Assembly (NCBI RefSeq): GCF_001435585.1
Contig: NZ_AZEC01000003.1
Location: 54,217-118,216, forward strand
From: Schleiferilactobacillus perolens DSM 12744
GTDB lineage: Bacteria; Bacillota; Bacilli; Lactobacillales; Lactobacillaceae
Direction of reading: 5' to 3'
Length of the DNA stretch: 64,000 nucleotides
Positions 17,821 through 25,966 of the stretch are shown here, piece after piece. The stretch's first letter is position 1, and each line of letters opens with the position of its first letter. Made by a program: the position numbers and the translations under genes. The notes beneath the pieces were generated by a model, which did no database searches, was not told where the DNA came from, and worked only from the letters and a program-made list of their open reading frames with translations.

Positions 17821-19437
17821 ATGGTGAAATTGACGGATGACTATCAACACGATGCACAGGTGTTCCAGGATGCAGGAATCAATGTTCCCAAATACGATCA
17901 AGCGGCCATGAAGGCGGCTACAGATGCACAGCCGGTGTGGGTGCATATGGGCGGCGGTAATTTATTCCGGTGTTTCCACGCCCGTATCGCCCAAGAATTA
18001 TTAAACAGCGGCGACTTGACCAGCGGCATCATTGTCGCTGAAACTTACGACGATGATGTGCCAGCTAAAATATATCAACCATACAATAATCGGGCTTTGC
18101 AGGTGGTGCTGGCCCCGGATGGCGGCATGGATCAAACCTTAATTGCCAGTATTGCTCATGCAATTTACTATCAGCGTGATAGTGCCTTTGGTTGGACACT
18201 GATGAAAAAGATTTTTGAGCAGCCGTCACTGCAACTGGTGACAATGACGATTACGGAGAAAGGGTACACGCTGAAAGACTTATCTGGCCAGCTGACCGCG
18301 GCCGCCCAAGCCGATATTGCCAATGGTCCAGAAACTGCGCAAACGAATATGGGGGCCATTGCCCGGTTGTTGTTAGCGCGTTATCAAAGCGGTGCGCTGC
18401 CGATTGCCATGGTCAGCACCGATAACTTTTCAGAGAACGGTCAGCATTTTGCGGATGGCATCCTGACCATTGCGCGGGGCTGGGTGGCTAATGGCCACGC
18501 GCCTCAGGGCTTTGTGGACTACTTAAGCGATCCGGCCCAGGTTAGTTTCCCGTGGAGCATGATTGATCGGATCACTCCGAACCCAGCGGAAACCGTGGCC
18601 GCAAGGTTAGAAAAAGAAGGTTTTACGGACACGGATATTATCCACACCCCGAAACATACAAACATTGCGCCATTTGGGAATACCGAAGAGACCCATTATC
18701 TGGTCATCGAGGACAGCTTCCCCAATGGCCGACCACCGTTAGAGAAGGCCGGAGTCATCATGACGGATCGCAACACAGTCAACGACGCAGACCAAATGAA
18801 GGTGACGGCTTGCTTGAATCCATTACATACTGCCCTGGGTATTTTTGGCAGCATGTTGGGTTATACATCGGTGGTCGATGAAATGGATAACCCGGATCTG
18901 GTGGCGCTCATCAAGCGGCTGGGTTATCAGGAAGATTTGCCAGTGGTTAAGGATCCTAAGATCATCAATCCACGGGACTTCTTGGATACTTTTATCAACA
19001 AGCGCCTGCCGAACCGTTATATTCCGGACACGCCGCAACGGTTAGTGACGGATGCCTCGCAAATGTTGTCCATTCGTTACGGTGTCACCATTCAGCATTA
19101 TTTGGATCGCGGACCCGCACTCGTCAGTCAATTGGTGGCGATTCCCTTTATCCTGGCCGGTTGGTGCCGCTATTTAATGGGCGTGGATGACCACGGTGAA
19201 GCCTTCACCTTGAGCCCTGATCCGTTGCAGGCTGATTTACACAAACAGATGGCGGCAGTGAAATTGGGTGAGACAAGCAACGTGCACACTGTTTTACAGC
19301 CGATCCTGAGCAACCCGCAGCTTTTTGGCCATGATCTTTATGCAATTGGCTTAGGCGACACAGTGGAGAAAGATTTCCAGCAACTCATTGCTGGTCCGGG
19401 AGCAGTCACTCAAGCATTGCATGCCTTGAATCACTAA
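17821..19437 (+). CDS. uxuB: D-fructuronate reductase paralogue (mannitol dehydrogenase family), copy 2
   Basis: 538 residues, highly similar along its whole length to the protein at 8885-10510, including the VHMGGGNLFRCFHARIA nucleotide-binding start and the DQMKVTACLNPLHTAL catalytic helix. The start is placed at ATG 17821 because MVKLTDDYQ aligns with MVHLTDDYQ of copy 1; the upstream ATG at 17800 has no ribosome site. It is monocistronic. The same reaction (fructuronate to mannonate) is likely, but a different sugar-acid ketone such as tagaturonate cannot be excluded from sequence alone. Confidence 0.85.
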   Translation: MVKLTDDYQHDAQVFQDAGINVPKYDQAAMKAATDAQPVWVHMGGGNLFRCFHARIAQELLNSGDLTSGIIVAETYDDDVPAKIYQPYNNRALQVVLAPDGGMDQTLIASIAHAIYYQRDSAFGWTLMKKIFEQPSLQLVTMTITEKGYTLKDLSGQLTAAAQADIANGPETAQTNMGAIARLLLARYQSGALPIAMVSTDNFSENGQHFADGILTIARGWVANGHAPQGFVDYLSDPAQVSFPWSMIDRITPNPAETVAARLEKEGFTDTDIIHTPKHTNIAPFGNTEETHYLVIEDSFPNGRPPLEKAGVIMTDRNTVNDADQMKVTACLNPLHTALGIFGSMLGYTSVVDEMDNPDLVALIKRLGYQEDLPVVKDPKIINPRDFLDTFINKRLPNRYIPDTPQRLVTDASQMLSIRYGVTIQHYLDRGPALVSQLVAIPFILAGWCRYLMGVDDHGEAFTLSPDPLQADLHKQMAAVKLGETSNVHTVLQPILSNPQLFGHDLYAIGLGDTVEKDFQQLIAGPGAVTQALHALNH

Positions 19438-19456
19438 TTAATCTAGCGAAGACTAA

Positions 19457-19492
19457 AGCGGCCCCATCCTCAATTGCGAGGATGGGGCCGCT
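19457..19492. terminator. Strong hairpin between convergent uxuB2 and ABC transporter genes
   Basis: AGCGGCCCCATCCTC pairs perfectly with GAGGATGGGGCCGCT around a six-base loop. T-runs are poor on both sides, but the position between two convergent stops suits a bidirectional terminator. Confidence 0.7.
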
Positions 19493-19505
19493 TCGGGTCA
19501 ATGAA

Positions 19506-21830
19506 TTATTCTGTTCTCAATGCAATGGCTGCGTCCTTCTTCGCCGCCATCCGGGCCGGAATATGTCCGCCCAGCACGGTGAGTATCGTGGAGACAATAA
19601 TCAGGATCACCCCATGCATCGGATTGAGATGGGAGACGTTAGACAGATTCGTGATGTTATACAGAATCACGTTGATTGGGAAGGTCGCCAACCAGGCAAT
19701 TAAGACGCCCAGTACCCCGGCACCGACCCCGAGGATCACTGTTTCAGCATCGAACACCCGGGTAATATCTTTCTTCCGGGCTCCCAACGCTTTGAGTACC
19801 CCGATTTCCTTGGTCCGTTCCAGTACCGAAGTGTAGGTGATGATCGCAATCATGATCATGCTGGTCACCAGTGAAATACCGGCGAAGGCCACCAGAACAT
19901 ACGTAATTGCGGACATCAATCCGCCAGTCAAAGCAGAAACAGTGCCGGCCAAATCGGTGTAAATGATCTTGTCGGCCTTGCTCTTGCCCTTGTTGTACTT
20001 ATCCAAATACTTCAAGATCTTATCCTTGTCATCGAAGTTGTTTGGGTAGATTTGAATTGCCATGGGAATCTTGTCGCCGCCAAGATAAGCCATCAGTGTC
20101 TTCTTGGCACTGCTGGTGAGGGTTTCACCGGTCATGACATTCGTATCGCTGTTCTTTTGGGCAGCGACAATGGCTGAATCCTTGTTTTGATCAATAATCG
20201 CACTACTCAATCGATCAGAGTATGCCACGCCGCTGGCCAGCATCCCGTCCGACTTCTTGGACCGCACCCGTAAAACACCGGTGATCTTTAACGTCTTGGT
20301 GTTCTTGGCGGTAGCCATATCGTTGTAGTCCTTCTTCGGCAAGAAGTTGCCGGTGGGCAGTTTTTGATAGTAGTCATCGTTGGCGACCACCTTCACGGTT
20401 TGGCCGACCAGATCATTGTAGTTGTACTTCTGGTTTTCTTTCACCGTGAAGCCCAGGTTCTTCAGGCTGTTAATATTGATCGTATTATCCCGATTCACGA
20501 TTAACACGATGTCAGTTGCAGACTTAGGATAACTACCAGACAATACCTTATAGTTGGATTCCAGATAGGATTGTTTACCGTAGCGATCCACCGGGTACAC
20601 TGATCCGCCGACACCCAAAGTGGTCATCATCGCACTGGCATCGACACCGCTGCGGTCCGGATTGCTATTGGAGAACTTCACAGGTTTATATTGCCCATTT
20701 TCGTCTCGTAACAGATTAAAGCCTGTGGCATAGGTATAACTGATGTTCTTCGCCAGTTTCTTGTCCAGACCATTGATATAATCCAGATAATTTTGATCCA
20801 ATTTGTTAATATGTTGGGCCTTATCAGCGGCACTGGTCTGGGCCTTCACTTGGTTGCTCTTGGAAAAACCCTTATCCTGACTATCGGGCCGTTGGGATGT
20901 ATCTTGTCCTTGCTGGGCAATCGTAATCGGATATTGGGCAAGCGTTTCTGCCTCCGTCTTATCGATTTGGGTTTGGAACCCCGTGGACAGCGCCAACACA
21001 ATGGCGACGCTGATGATCCCGATACTGGAGGCAAACATGGTCAAAAATGTCCGCCCTTTTTTCGTCTTGATATTGGTGAAAGACAACTTCAGAGCGGTCC
21101 AGAAGCTCATCTTAGTCCGTTTCAATGTAAAATGATCATCGGCTTCGTGTTCGCTATAGGGGGCCGAGTCGTCTTGAATCTTCCCATCCGCAAAGTTGAT
21201 GATCCGGTCCGCATACTGTTTAGCCAGTTGCGGGTTGTGGGTGACCATGATAACCAGACGTTCTTTGGACAAGTCCTTGATCAGCTGCATAATTTCTTCG
21301 CTGGTCTCGGAGTCCAAGGCACCGGTGGGTTCATCGGCTAGCAAAATCTCCGGATCGTTGGCAATCGCTCGGGCAATGGCGACTCGCTGCATTTGCCCAC
21401 CAGACAGCTGGTTGGGCCGCTTGTGCATATGCTCTGCCAGGCCCACTCGGGTTAATGCGTCCACAGCGCGCTTTTCCTTCTCCGCCCGAGAAACGCCAGA
21501 GAGGGTCATCCCCATTTCGACGTTATCCATGATGCTCAAATGGCCGATCAGGTTGTAGCTTTGGAAAATGAAGCCGATGGAATTATTCCGATAGGCATCC
21601 CAATCAGCGTCTTTAAAGGTCTTGGTCGATTTACCCTCAATAATTAAATCCCCAGAATCATAGCGGTCCAAACCGCCAATCATGTTGAGCAGGGTGGTTT
21701 TCCCAGAACCGGAAGGGCCGAGAATGGCCACGAACTCTTGTTGGCGGAACGACACAGAAACATCGTCCAACGCTTTGGTGGTCGTGTCGCCAACCTGGTA
21801 GTATTTTTTGATGTGCTTGAGTTCTAACAT
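19506..21830 (-). CDS. Fused ABC transporter ATPase-permease (MacB-type exporter)
   Basis: 774 residues. The first about 230 form an ATPase: GPSGSGKT Walker A, LSGGQMQRVAIARA signature, ILLADEPTGALD Walker B and a THN switch histidine. A first membrane helix near residue 265 is followed by a roughly 330-residue extracytoplasmic domain and three C-terminal helices with the FtsX/MacB hallmark VLERTKEIGVLKALGA. This layout belongs to lactic acid bacterial exporters of peptides or antimicrobials. Start: ATG 21830 (MLELKHIKKYY) with GGAG upstream; the longer frame to 22046 runs through the repeat element. No two-component system or accessory protein is adjacent. Confidence 0.9.
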   Translation of the reverse strand: MLELKHIKKYYQVGDTTTKALDDVSVSFRQQEFVAILGPSGSGKTTLLNMIGGLDRYDSGDLIIEGKSTKTFKDADWDAYRNNSIGFIFQSYNLIGHLSIMDNVEMGMTLSGVSRAEKEKRAVDALTRVGLAEHMHKRPNQLSGGQMQRVAIARAIANDPEILLADEPTGALDSETSEEIMQLIKDLSKERLVIMVTHNPQLAKQYADRIINFADGKIQDDSAPYSEHEADDHFTLKRTKMSFWTALKLSFTNIKTKKGRTFLTMFASSIGIISVAIVLALSTGFQTQIDKTEAETLAQYPITIAQQGQDTSQRPDSQDKGFSKSNQVKAQTSAADKAQHINKLDQNYLDYINGLDKKLAKNISYTYATGFNLLRDENGQYKPVKFSNSNPDRSGVDASAMMTTLGVGGSVYPVDRYGKQSYLESNYKVLSGSYPKSATDIVLIVNRDNTININSLKNLGFTVKENQKYNYNDLVGQTVKVVANDDYYQKLPTGNFLPKKDYNDMATAKNTKTLKITGVLRVRSKKSDGMLASGVAYSDRLSSAIIDQNKDSAIVAAQKNSDTNVMTGETLTSSAKKTLMAYLGGDKIPMAIQIYPNNFDDKDKILKYLDKYNKGKSKADKIIYTDLAGTVSALTGGLMSAITYVLVAFAGISLVTSMIMIAIITYTSVLERTKEIGVLKALGARKKDITRVFDAETVILGVGAGVLGVLIAWLATFPINVILYNITNLSNVSHLNPMHGVILIIVSTILTVLGGHIPARMAAKKDAAIALRTE

Positions 21831-21862
21831 ATGTAGCTCCTTTTTATGGGGTGGATGCGGCC

Positions 21863-22034
21863 GTGCCAATGCTGCGCAATCTCCGGTGGGATGGGCTGGA
21901 ACGCTGTGACGGCGGTTTGAGCCCGCAAAGTGCGCGGTCTCAAACACGCCTAACGTCATCAGTGGCCAAAACCGGGCCACTGTGACGTTTCCACAGCTGA
22001 GCCCATCCCACCTCCGATTGCTCCGCATTGGCAC
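21863..22034 (+). repeat. Multi-branched structured repeat, copy a
   Basis: 172 bases opening GTGCCAATGC and closing GCATTGGCAC. The outer arm ends in GGTGGGATGGGCT, paired with AGCCCATCCCACC. Inside are GCTGTG/CACAGC, a hairpin GTTTGAG/CTCAAAC, and a hairpin AACGTCA-AGTGGCC/GGCCACT-TGACGTT. It begins 32 bases upstream of the ABC transporter ATG. It accounts for most of the 411-base divergent gap before the PstS-like gene. The remainder (22035-22241) has a TTGACA at 22169 but no convincing -10 box. Confidence 0.85.
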
Positions 22035-22241
22035 TATATTCGTCAAAAATCAGAAAATTAGTCCGACCCCAGACGTCAAAATTCGTTTTGCGTGATATAG
22101 GTACATTAAGCCACTTTTGCCGGACTGTCCATCAGTCGGAAGTCTGGACTTGTCATCGTTACAATTTATTGACATAAACACAGCGCTGATCTTTACGTTC
22201 TCTCAGTAAACTAAGATATGGAGATAGAGGAGGTTTCGATC

Positions 22242-23138
22242 ATGACGAAACAGCGCCGTTTGATGATATGGAGTGCTGCTGTATTGTTGGTCATTGGTGT
22301 TTTGATTGGTGGTATTGCCGTGGTTCAAGGCGGCCAGAAGAATAGTAACACCCCGCAGCGGTTGACCTTGGCCGGGTCCACGGCGATGGGTCCGTTGGTG
22401 CAAGAAGCAGCGAAGGTCTACCACGCGGATCATCCCCACGCCATCATTACCGTCCAGGGCGGCGGTTCGGCTGCAGGTCTGACCAAGGTCGCGGATGGTC
22501 ACGTCAGCATGGGAATGAGTGACATCTTTGCGGAAGAAAAAAATGGGGTGGTGCCCGACAATTTGGTGGATCATAAGATTGCCGTCGTCGGCATCGTACC
22601 CATCGTCAATCCCCGTTTAGGTATTAAAAACATTGGCACTGTGCAGTTGCGACAGATTTTTGCCGGGCAAATCACCAATTGGCAAAAACTAGGCGGACCG
22701 GATATGCCGATCACGATTATCAATCGCGCCCAAGGTTCAGGAACCCGCACGTCTTTTGATCGATTGGTTCTAAATGGCGGCGAACCCAAGACCGGCCTAG
22801 AACAGGAATCCTCTGAGAAAGTCCGGTCAATGGTCGCGACGACACCTGGATCAATTTCCTACTTGGCATTATCTTACGTGAATGATGATGTTCAACCAGT
22901 GCATATCGACAACATCACTCCCAGTAAGAAGAATATCGTCACCGGCACTTGGCCGTTATGGGAGTATGAGCACCTTTATGTCAAAGGCAAGCCAACCGTG
23001 GCGGAGGTTCAATTCATTCAATATTTACAATCAGCCAAAGTCCAACGCAAACTCGTATCCGAACTAGGGTACATCCCCATCGCAGACATGAAAGTCGAAC
23101 GAACAGCAGAAGGGCAAATCGAGGATGTTCAACCTTAA
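22242..23138 (+). CDS. PstS-like phosphate-type substrate-binding protein, orphan
   Basis: 298 residues. An N-terminal membrane anchor (residues about 8-33) lacks a lipobox cysteine. The mature part carries PstS landmarks: LAGSTAMGPLVQEAAK, VQGGGSAAGL, MSDIFAEEK and INRAQGSGTRTSFDRL, which hold the anion-binding Ser/Thr/Asp/Arg residues. It would bind phosphate or a similar oxyanion outside the membrane. No pstC, pstA, pstB or phoU is adjacent, so it may be a solitary sensor or scavenger. The ATG at 22242 follows GAGGAGG. Confidence 0.85.
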   Translation: MTKQRRLMIWSAAVLLVIGVLIGGIAVVQGGQKNSNTPQRLTLAGSTAMGPLVQEAAKVYHADHPHAIITVQGGGSAAGLTKVADGHVSMGMSDIFAEEKNGVVPDNLVDHKIAVVGIVPIVNPRLGIKNIGTVQLRQIFAGQITNWQKLGGPDMPITIINRAQGSGTRTSFDRLVLNGGEPKTGLEQESSEKVRSMVATTPGSISYLALSYVNDDVQPVHIDNITPSKKNIVTGTWPLWEYEHLYVKGKPTVAEVQFIQYLQSAKVQRKLVSELGYIPIADMKVERTAEGQIEDVQP

Positions 23139-23188
23139 AGTAGTACCTTTAGTATGAAAATGCGAGACAAAACTGTGCCCTGGATATA

Positions 23189-23321
23189 GTGCCAATGCGG
23201 AGCAAGCGAAGGCGGCAGGGGGCTCAGTGGGCTCAAAGCGCCGTCACCACTTGCTACGCCTGCGGCTACGCACTAGCTGCGCGTCGCAGCCCGCCGCCGC
23301 AGCTTGCGCAGCACTTGGCAC
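23189..23321 (-). repeat. Structured repeat, reversed and shortened copy f
   Basis: 133 bases from GTGCCAATGCGGAGC to GCACTTGGCAC, in the opposite orientation to the four full copies. It keeps the outer arm (GGCGGC/GCCGCC) and the GCTACGCCTGCGGCTACGCA insert seen in copies c and d, but lacks the last hairpin. It lies in the 264-base gap between the convergent PstS-like and aldehyde dehydrogenase genes. Confidence 0.75.
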
Positions 23322-23350
23322 GGCGTACAAACAGCAAAATAACTTTCAAC

Positions 23351-23388
23351 AAAAAAGCAGGTATCTCATCAACGAGGTACCTGCTTTG
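23351..23388. terminator. Terminator after the aldehyde dehydrogenase gene
   Basis: AAAGCAGGTATCTC pairs with GAGGTACCTGCTTT with one mismatch. Read leftward it is followed by a run of T (plus-strand AAAAAA at 23351), so it mainly serves the minus-strand gene. Confidence 0.8.
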
Positions 23389-23402
23389 TCGTTCTTACTA
23401 AG

Positions 23403-24776
23403 CTAATGTTCAGTCGCGTTAATCACCAAATGCTCATTCGTAAATGTCGTGAAGCCCAGCTCACTGAGTTCCCGGCCGTAACCAGAATTCTTCACGCCGC
23501 CAAACGGCAATTCCGGCACAGTGATAAAGCTGCTGTTGATAAAGGTCATCCCAGCTTCAATCTGCTGTGCGACCGCATCCGCATGCGCGGGGTCTTTGGA
23601 AAAGACGACGCTGCCCAAGCCGTAACGAGAATCATTCGCCAATGCAATAGCTTCTTCTTCACTGACGACTTTGTAAACCGCCGCTACAGGCCCAAAGATT
23701 TCTTGACCATACGCCGGATTATCCTTAGTGATATTCGTCAAGATCGTGGGTTGGATGAATTGCCCAGGCAAATCGACTGGTTCATTGCCGTAGTAAACCT
23801 TGGCACCATGAGCCACAGCTTCATCGATTTGACTTTGAATTTTTTGCTTAGCCTTGGCTGAAGAAATGGGTGCCAATGTGGTCTTGGGATCCATTGGGTC
23901 ACCAGGCTTGTATTGCGCAAAGGCAGCCTTCAGGTGCGCCAAGAAATCGTCGTAATGGTCAGCAGGAACAATGAAGCGTTTAGACGATGTGCAAACCTGA
24001 CCAGCATTATACAGCCGAGCCTGCGGGGCGATCTTGTACACCCGATCCCAGTCGGCATCTTCTAGGGCGATAAATACATCGGTACCGCCCAATTCCATGG
24101 AAGACTTCTTCAGATTCTTCCCGGCTTCAGCGGCGACGGAAGCACCACCCCGTTCAGAACCGGTCACAGCTACCCCAGCCACCCGAGGATCAGCAATGGC
24201 CTGACTAACTAAATCATAGGATAAGAAGAGGTTGGTGAAGGCGCCTGCAGGTGCCCCAGCTTCGTTGACCAGTTCCTGGAAAGCAACTGCCGAACCAGGG
24301 CAGATAGATGCATGCTTGAGAATCATCGGGTTGCCCACCATGAAGTTCGGGGCGAATACCCGCATCACCTGGTAAAAAGGAAAATTCCAAGGTTCTACAG
24401 CCATAACGATACCGGTGGCTTGACGGATATAATACGCCTTGCCCTGTTTGCTGACCAAGGGGCGCGGGGCCATGAAGTCTTCACCATGATCGGCGTAGTA
24501 ATCGGCGATATCGGCACATAGGTCAACTTCGCCCTCCGCTTCGCCAATCAATTTGCCCATATCATGGGTCATCACACTGGCATAGTGGTGTTTGTGCAGC
24601 CGTAACAGCTCAGCTACCTTATGTAAAATGGGCTTGCGTGTTGCCGGTGCTTCATTGCGCCATTGTTGGTAAAGAGCGTGACCAGTCGTTAAGGCCCGGT
24701 TCAAGTCATCTGCTGTGGCATTCTCGTAAGTTTTTAGCGTTTCATTCGTATCTGGATAAATTGTTTGATAAGCCAT
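23403..24776 (-). CDS. NAD(P)-dependent aldehyde dehydrogenase, succinate-semialdehyde dehydrogenase type
   Basis: 457 residues, the compact GabD-like length. Conserved parts: AVEPWNFPFYQVMR substrate/cofactor entry, VTGSERGG cofactor loop, SSMELGGTDVFI with the general-base Glu, GQVCTSSKRF with the nucleophilic Cys, and EIFGPVAAVY near the end. It oxidises an aldehyde, most likely succinic semialdehyde or a similar omega-acid aldehyde, to the carboxylate. The ATG at 24776 follows GGGAGGTCTCTTTT; the longer frame to 24899 starts in non-coding sequence. It stands alone beside kdgR-kdgK, so a role in uronate metabolism is possible but unsupported. Confidence 0.85.
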   Translation of the reverse strand: MAYQTIYPDTNETLKTYENATADDLNRALTTGHALYQQWRNEAPATRKPILHKVAELLRLHKHHYASVMTHDMGKLIGEAEGEVDLCADIADYYADHGEDFMAPRPLVSKQGKAYYIRQATGIVMAVEPWNFPFYQVMRVFAPNFMVGNPMILKHASICPGSAVAFQELVNEAGAPAGAFTNLFLSYDLVSQAIADPRVAGVAVTGSERGGASVAAEAGKNLKKSSMELGGTDVFIALEDADWDRVYKIAPQARLYNAGQVCTSSKRFIVPADHYDDFLAHLKAAFAQYKPGDPMDPKTTLAPISSAKAKQKIQSQIDEAVAHGAKVYYGNEPVDLPGQFIQPTILTNITKDNPAYGQEIFGPVAAVYKVVSEEEAIALANDSRYGLGSVVFSKDPAHADAVAQQIEAGMTFINSSFITVPELPFGGVKNSGYGRELSELGFTTFTNEHLVINATEH

Positions 24777-24877
24777 AAAAGAGACCTCCCAATTTTTTAT
24801 TTGGTAGTATCCAATTAACCAAGACCAATGGTAGTCCTTCAGTACTGATTGCACAATACGTTGGCGGTTAAAAAATC

Positions 24878-24914
24878 GTAAAAAAATAGCCCATCGCATG
24901 ATTGAAATGGGCTA
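24878..24914 (-). terminator. Terminator of the kdgK-kdgR transcript
   Basis: Read leftward, TAGCCCAT pairs with ATGGGCTA around a TCAATCATGCG loop, then seven T. It lies 9 bases after the kdgR stop. Confidence 0.9.
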
Positions 24915-24923
24915 GACCAAGGA

Positions 24924-25919
24924 TTATAAAGAGCTGCGAATGATGATGTCGGCTGGCAACTGGGTGCGCGAGATGCTCACTGGGACCCCAGAAATCTTTT
25001 GCATGAGCTTTTCGGCGACAGCCTCACCAATTTTTTCGGGATGCTGATTGATGACGGTTAACGGCGGATTTGCGAGATCAGTCCAGTCCCAATCATCGTA
25101 TCCGCACAGGCCGACCTCGTCGGGCACACTGATCTGGTTCTTTTGCAACCAGCGTAAAGATTCCAGTAATAGCCGACCATTAGCGGCAAAGATTGCCGGA
25201 TGGTGGGCCTTGGTAGTGGTCAGCCACTGGCCAATGCCATCCACCACATCGTTTTCCACTTCTAGCAGACTAATCGGTTTCCCAGCCGCTCGGGCGACCT
25301 GGGCCACGCCGCGGTACCGTTCGTAACGGACACTCGCCCGATCAATGGGGTTGACGACCACTAAGATATTCTCATAGTTGCGGTCCAACATGATCTGTGC
25401 CATTTTTTCCGCGGATGAAATGTCATTGGAAGTAATACAGGGGAAGAGCAGCGGCTGGGTGATCCGGTCCACCAGCACGACGGGGATATTGCTTTGCTTT
25501 AAGAACGCGTAATGATCGGCGTCGCCGGTGGCGGGTTGCAGGACAATACCGTCGACCCCTTGACTGAGCATGTTGAGCAGGACCTGTTTTTCCTGAGCCA
25601 AATCACCGGCGCCGTTAGCAATCAAAATTTGACTGCCGGCCTTGTGCGTGACTTGGCCAATACCTTTGAGCAACGCAGTGGAATACATATTGTAAATGTC
25701 GCCGACGACCACGCCAATTTGGCCCGAACGCTTCGTCGTGAGTGAACTGGCGTAGCGGTTGGGGACATAATCCAGGTCCTGAATGATGTCTTCGATCCGC
25801 TCCTTGGTTTCCTCGGACATGCGGTCGAACTGCTTATTTAAATAACGGGATACCGTTGTTTTAGAGACGCCAGCCGCCTTGGCCACGTCCTTGATCGTAT
25901 AGCGATGCACGCGTTCCAC
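24924..25919 (-). CDS. kdgR: LacI-family regulator, KdgR-type
   Basis: 331 residues. A LacI helix-turn-helix and hinge at 7-60 (YTIKDVAKAAGVSKTTVSRYLNK) precede a periplasmic-binding-protein-like ligand domain. It follows kdgK by 47 bases on the same strand, the arrangement of KdgR repressors that respond to 2-keto-3-deoxygluconate. The AACCGGTT-centred sites at the kdgK promoter and upstream of the 16017-17360 transporter are good operator candidates. Assignment to KdgR rests on family resemblance and neighbourhood. Confidence 0.8.
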   Translation of the reverse strand: MERVHRYTIKDVAKAAGVSKTTVSRYLNKQFDRMSEETKERIEDIIQDLDYVPNRYASSLTTKRSGQIGVVVGDIYNMYSTALLKGIGQVTHKAGSQILIANGAGDLAQEKQVLLNMLSQGVDGIVLQPATGDADHYAFLKQSNIPVVLVDRITQPLLFPCITSNDISSAEKMAQIMLDRNYENILVVVNPIDRASVRYERYRGVAQVARAAGKPISLLEVENDVVDGIGQWLTTTKAHHPAIFAANGRLLLESLRWLQKNQISVPDEVGLCGYDDWDWTDLANPPLTVINQHPEKIGEAVAEKLMQKISGVPVSISRTQLPADIIIRSSL

Positions 25920-25966
25920 CCCTTATGTTGAAATATCACTCCCTATTATACTGGAATCTGTGAGAC

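Noticed and set aside
21831..22046. Extended N-terminus of the ABC exporter
   Set aside because: The extra 72 residues are a translation of the repeat element. Similar peptides appear in other frames at every copy, and a ribosome site precedes the ATG at 21830.
22169..22197. TTGACA-based promoter for the PstS-like gene
   Set aside because: The -35 box is perfect, but the hexamer 17 bases on (TTTACG) is too poor to claim a promoter.
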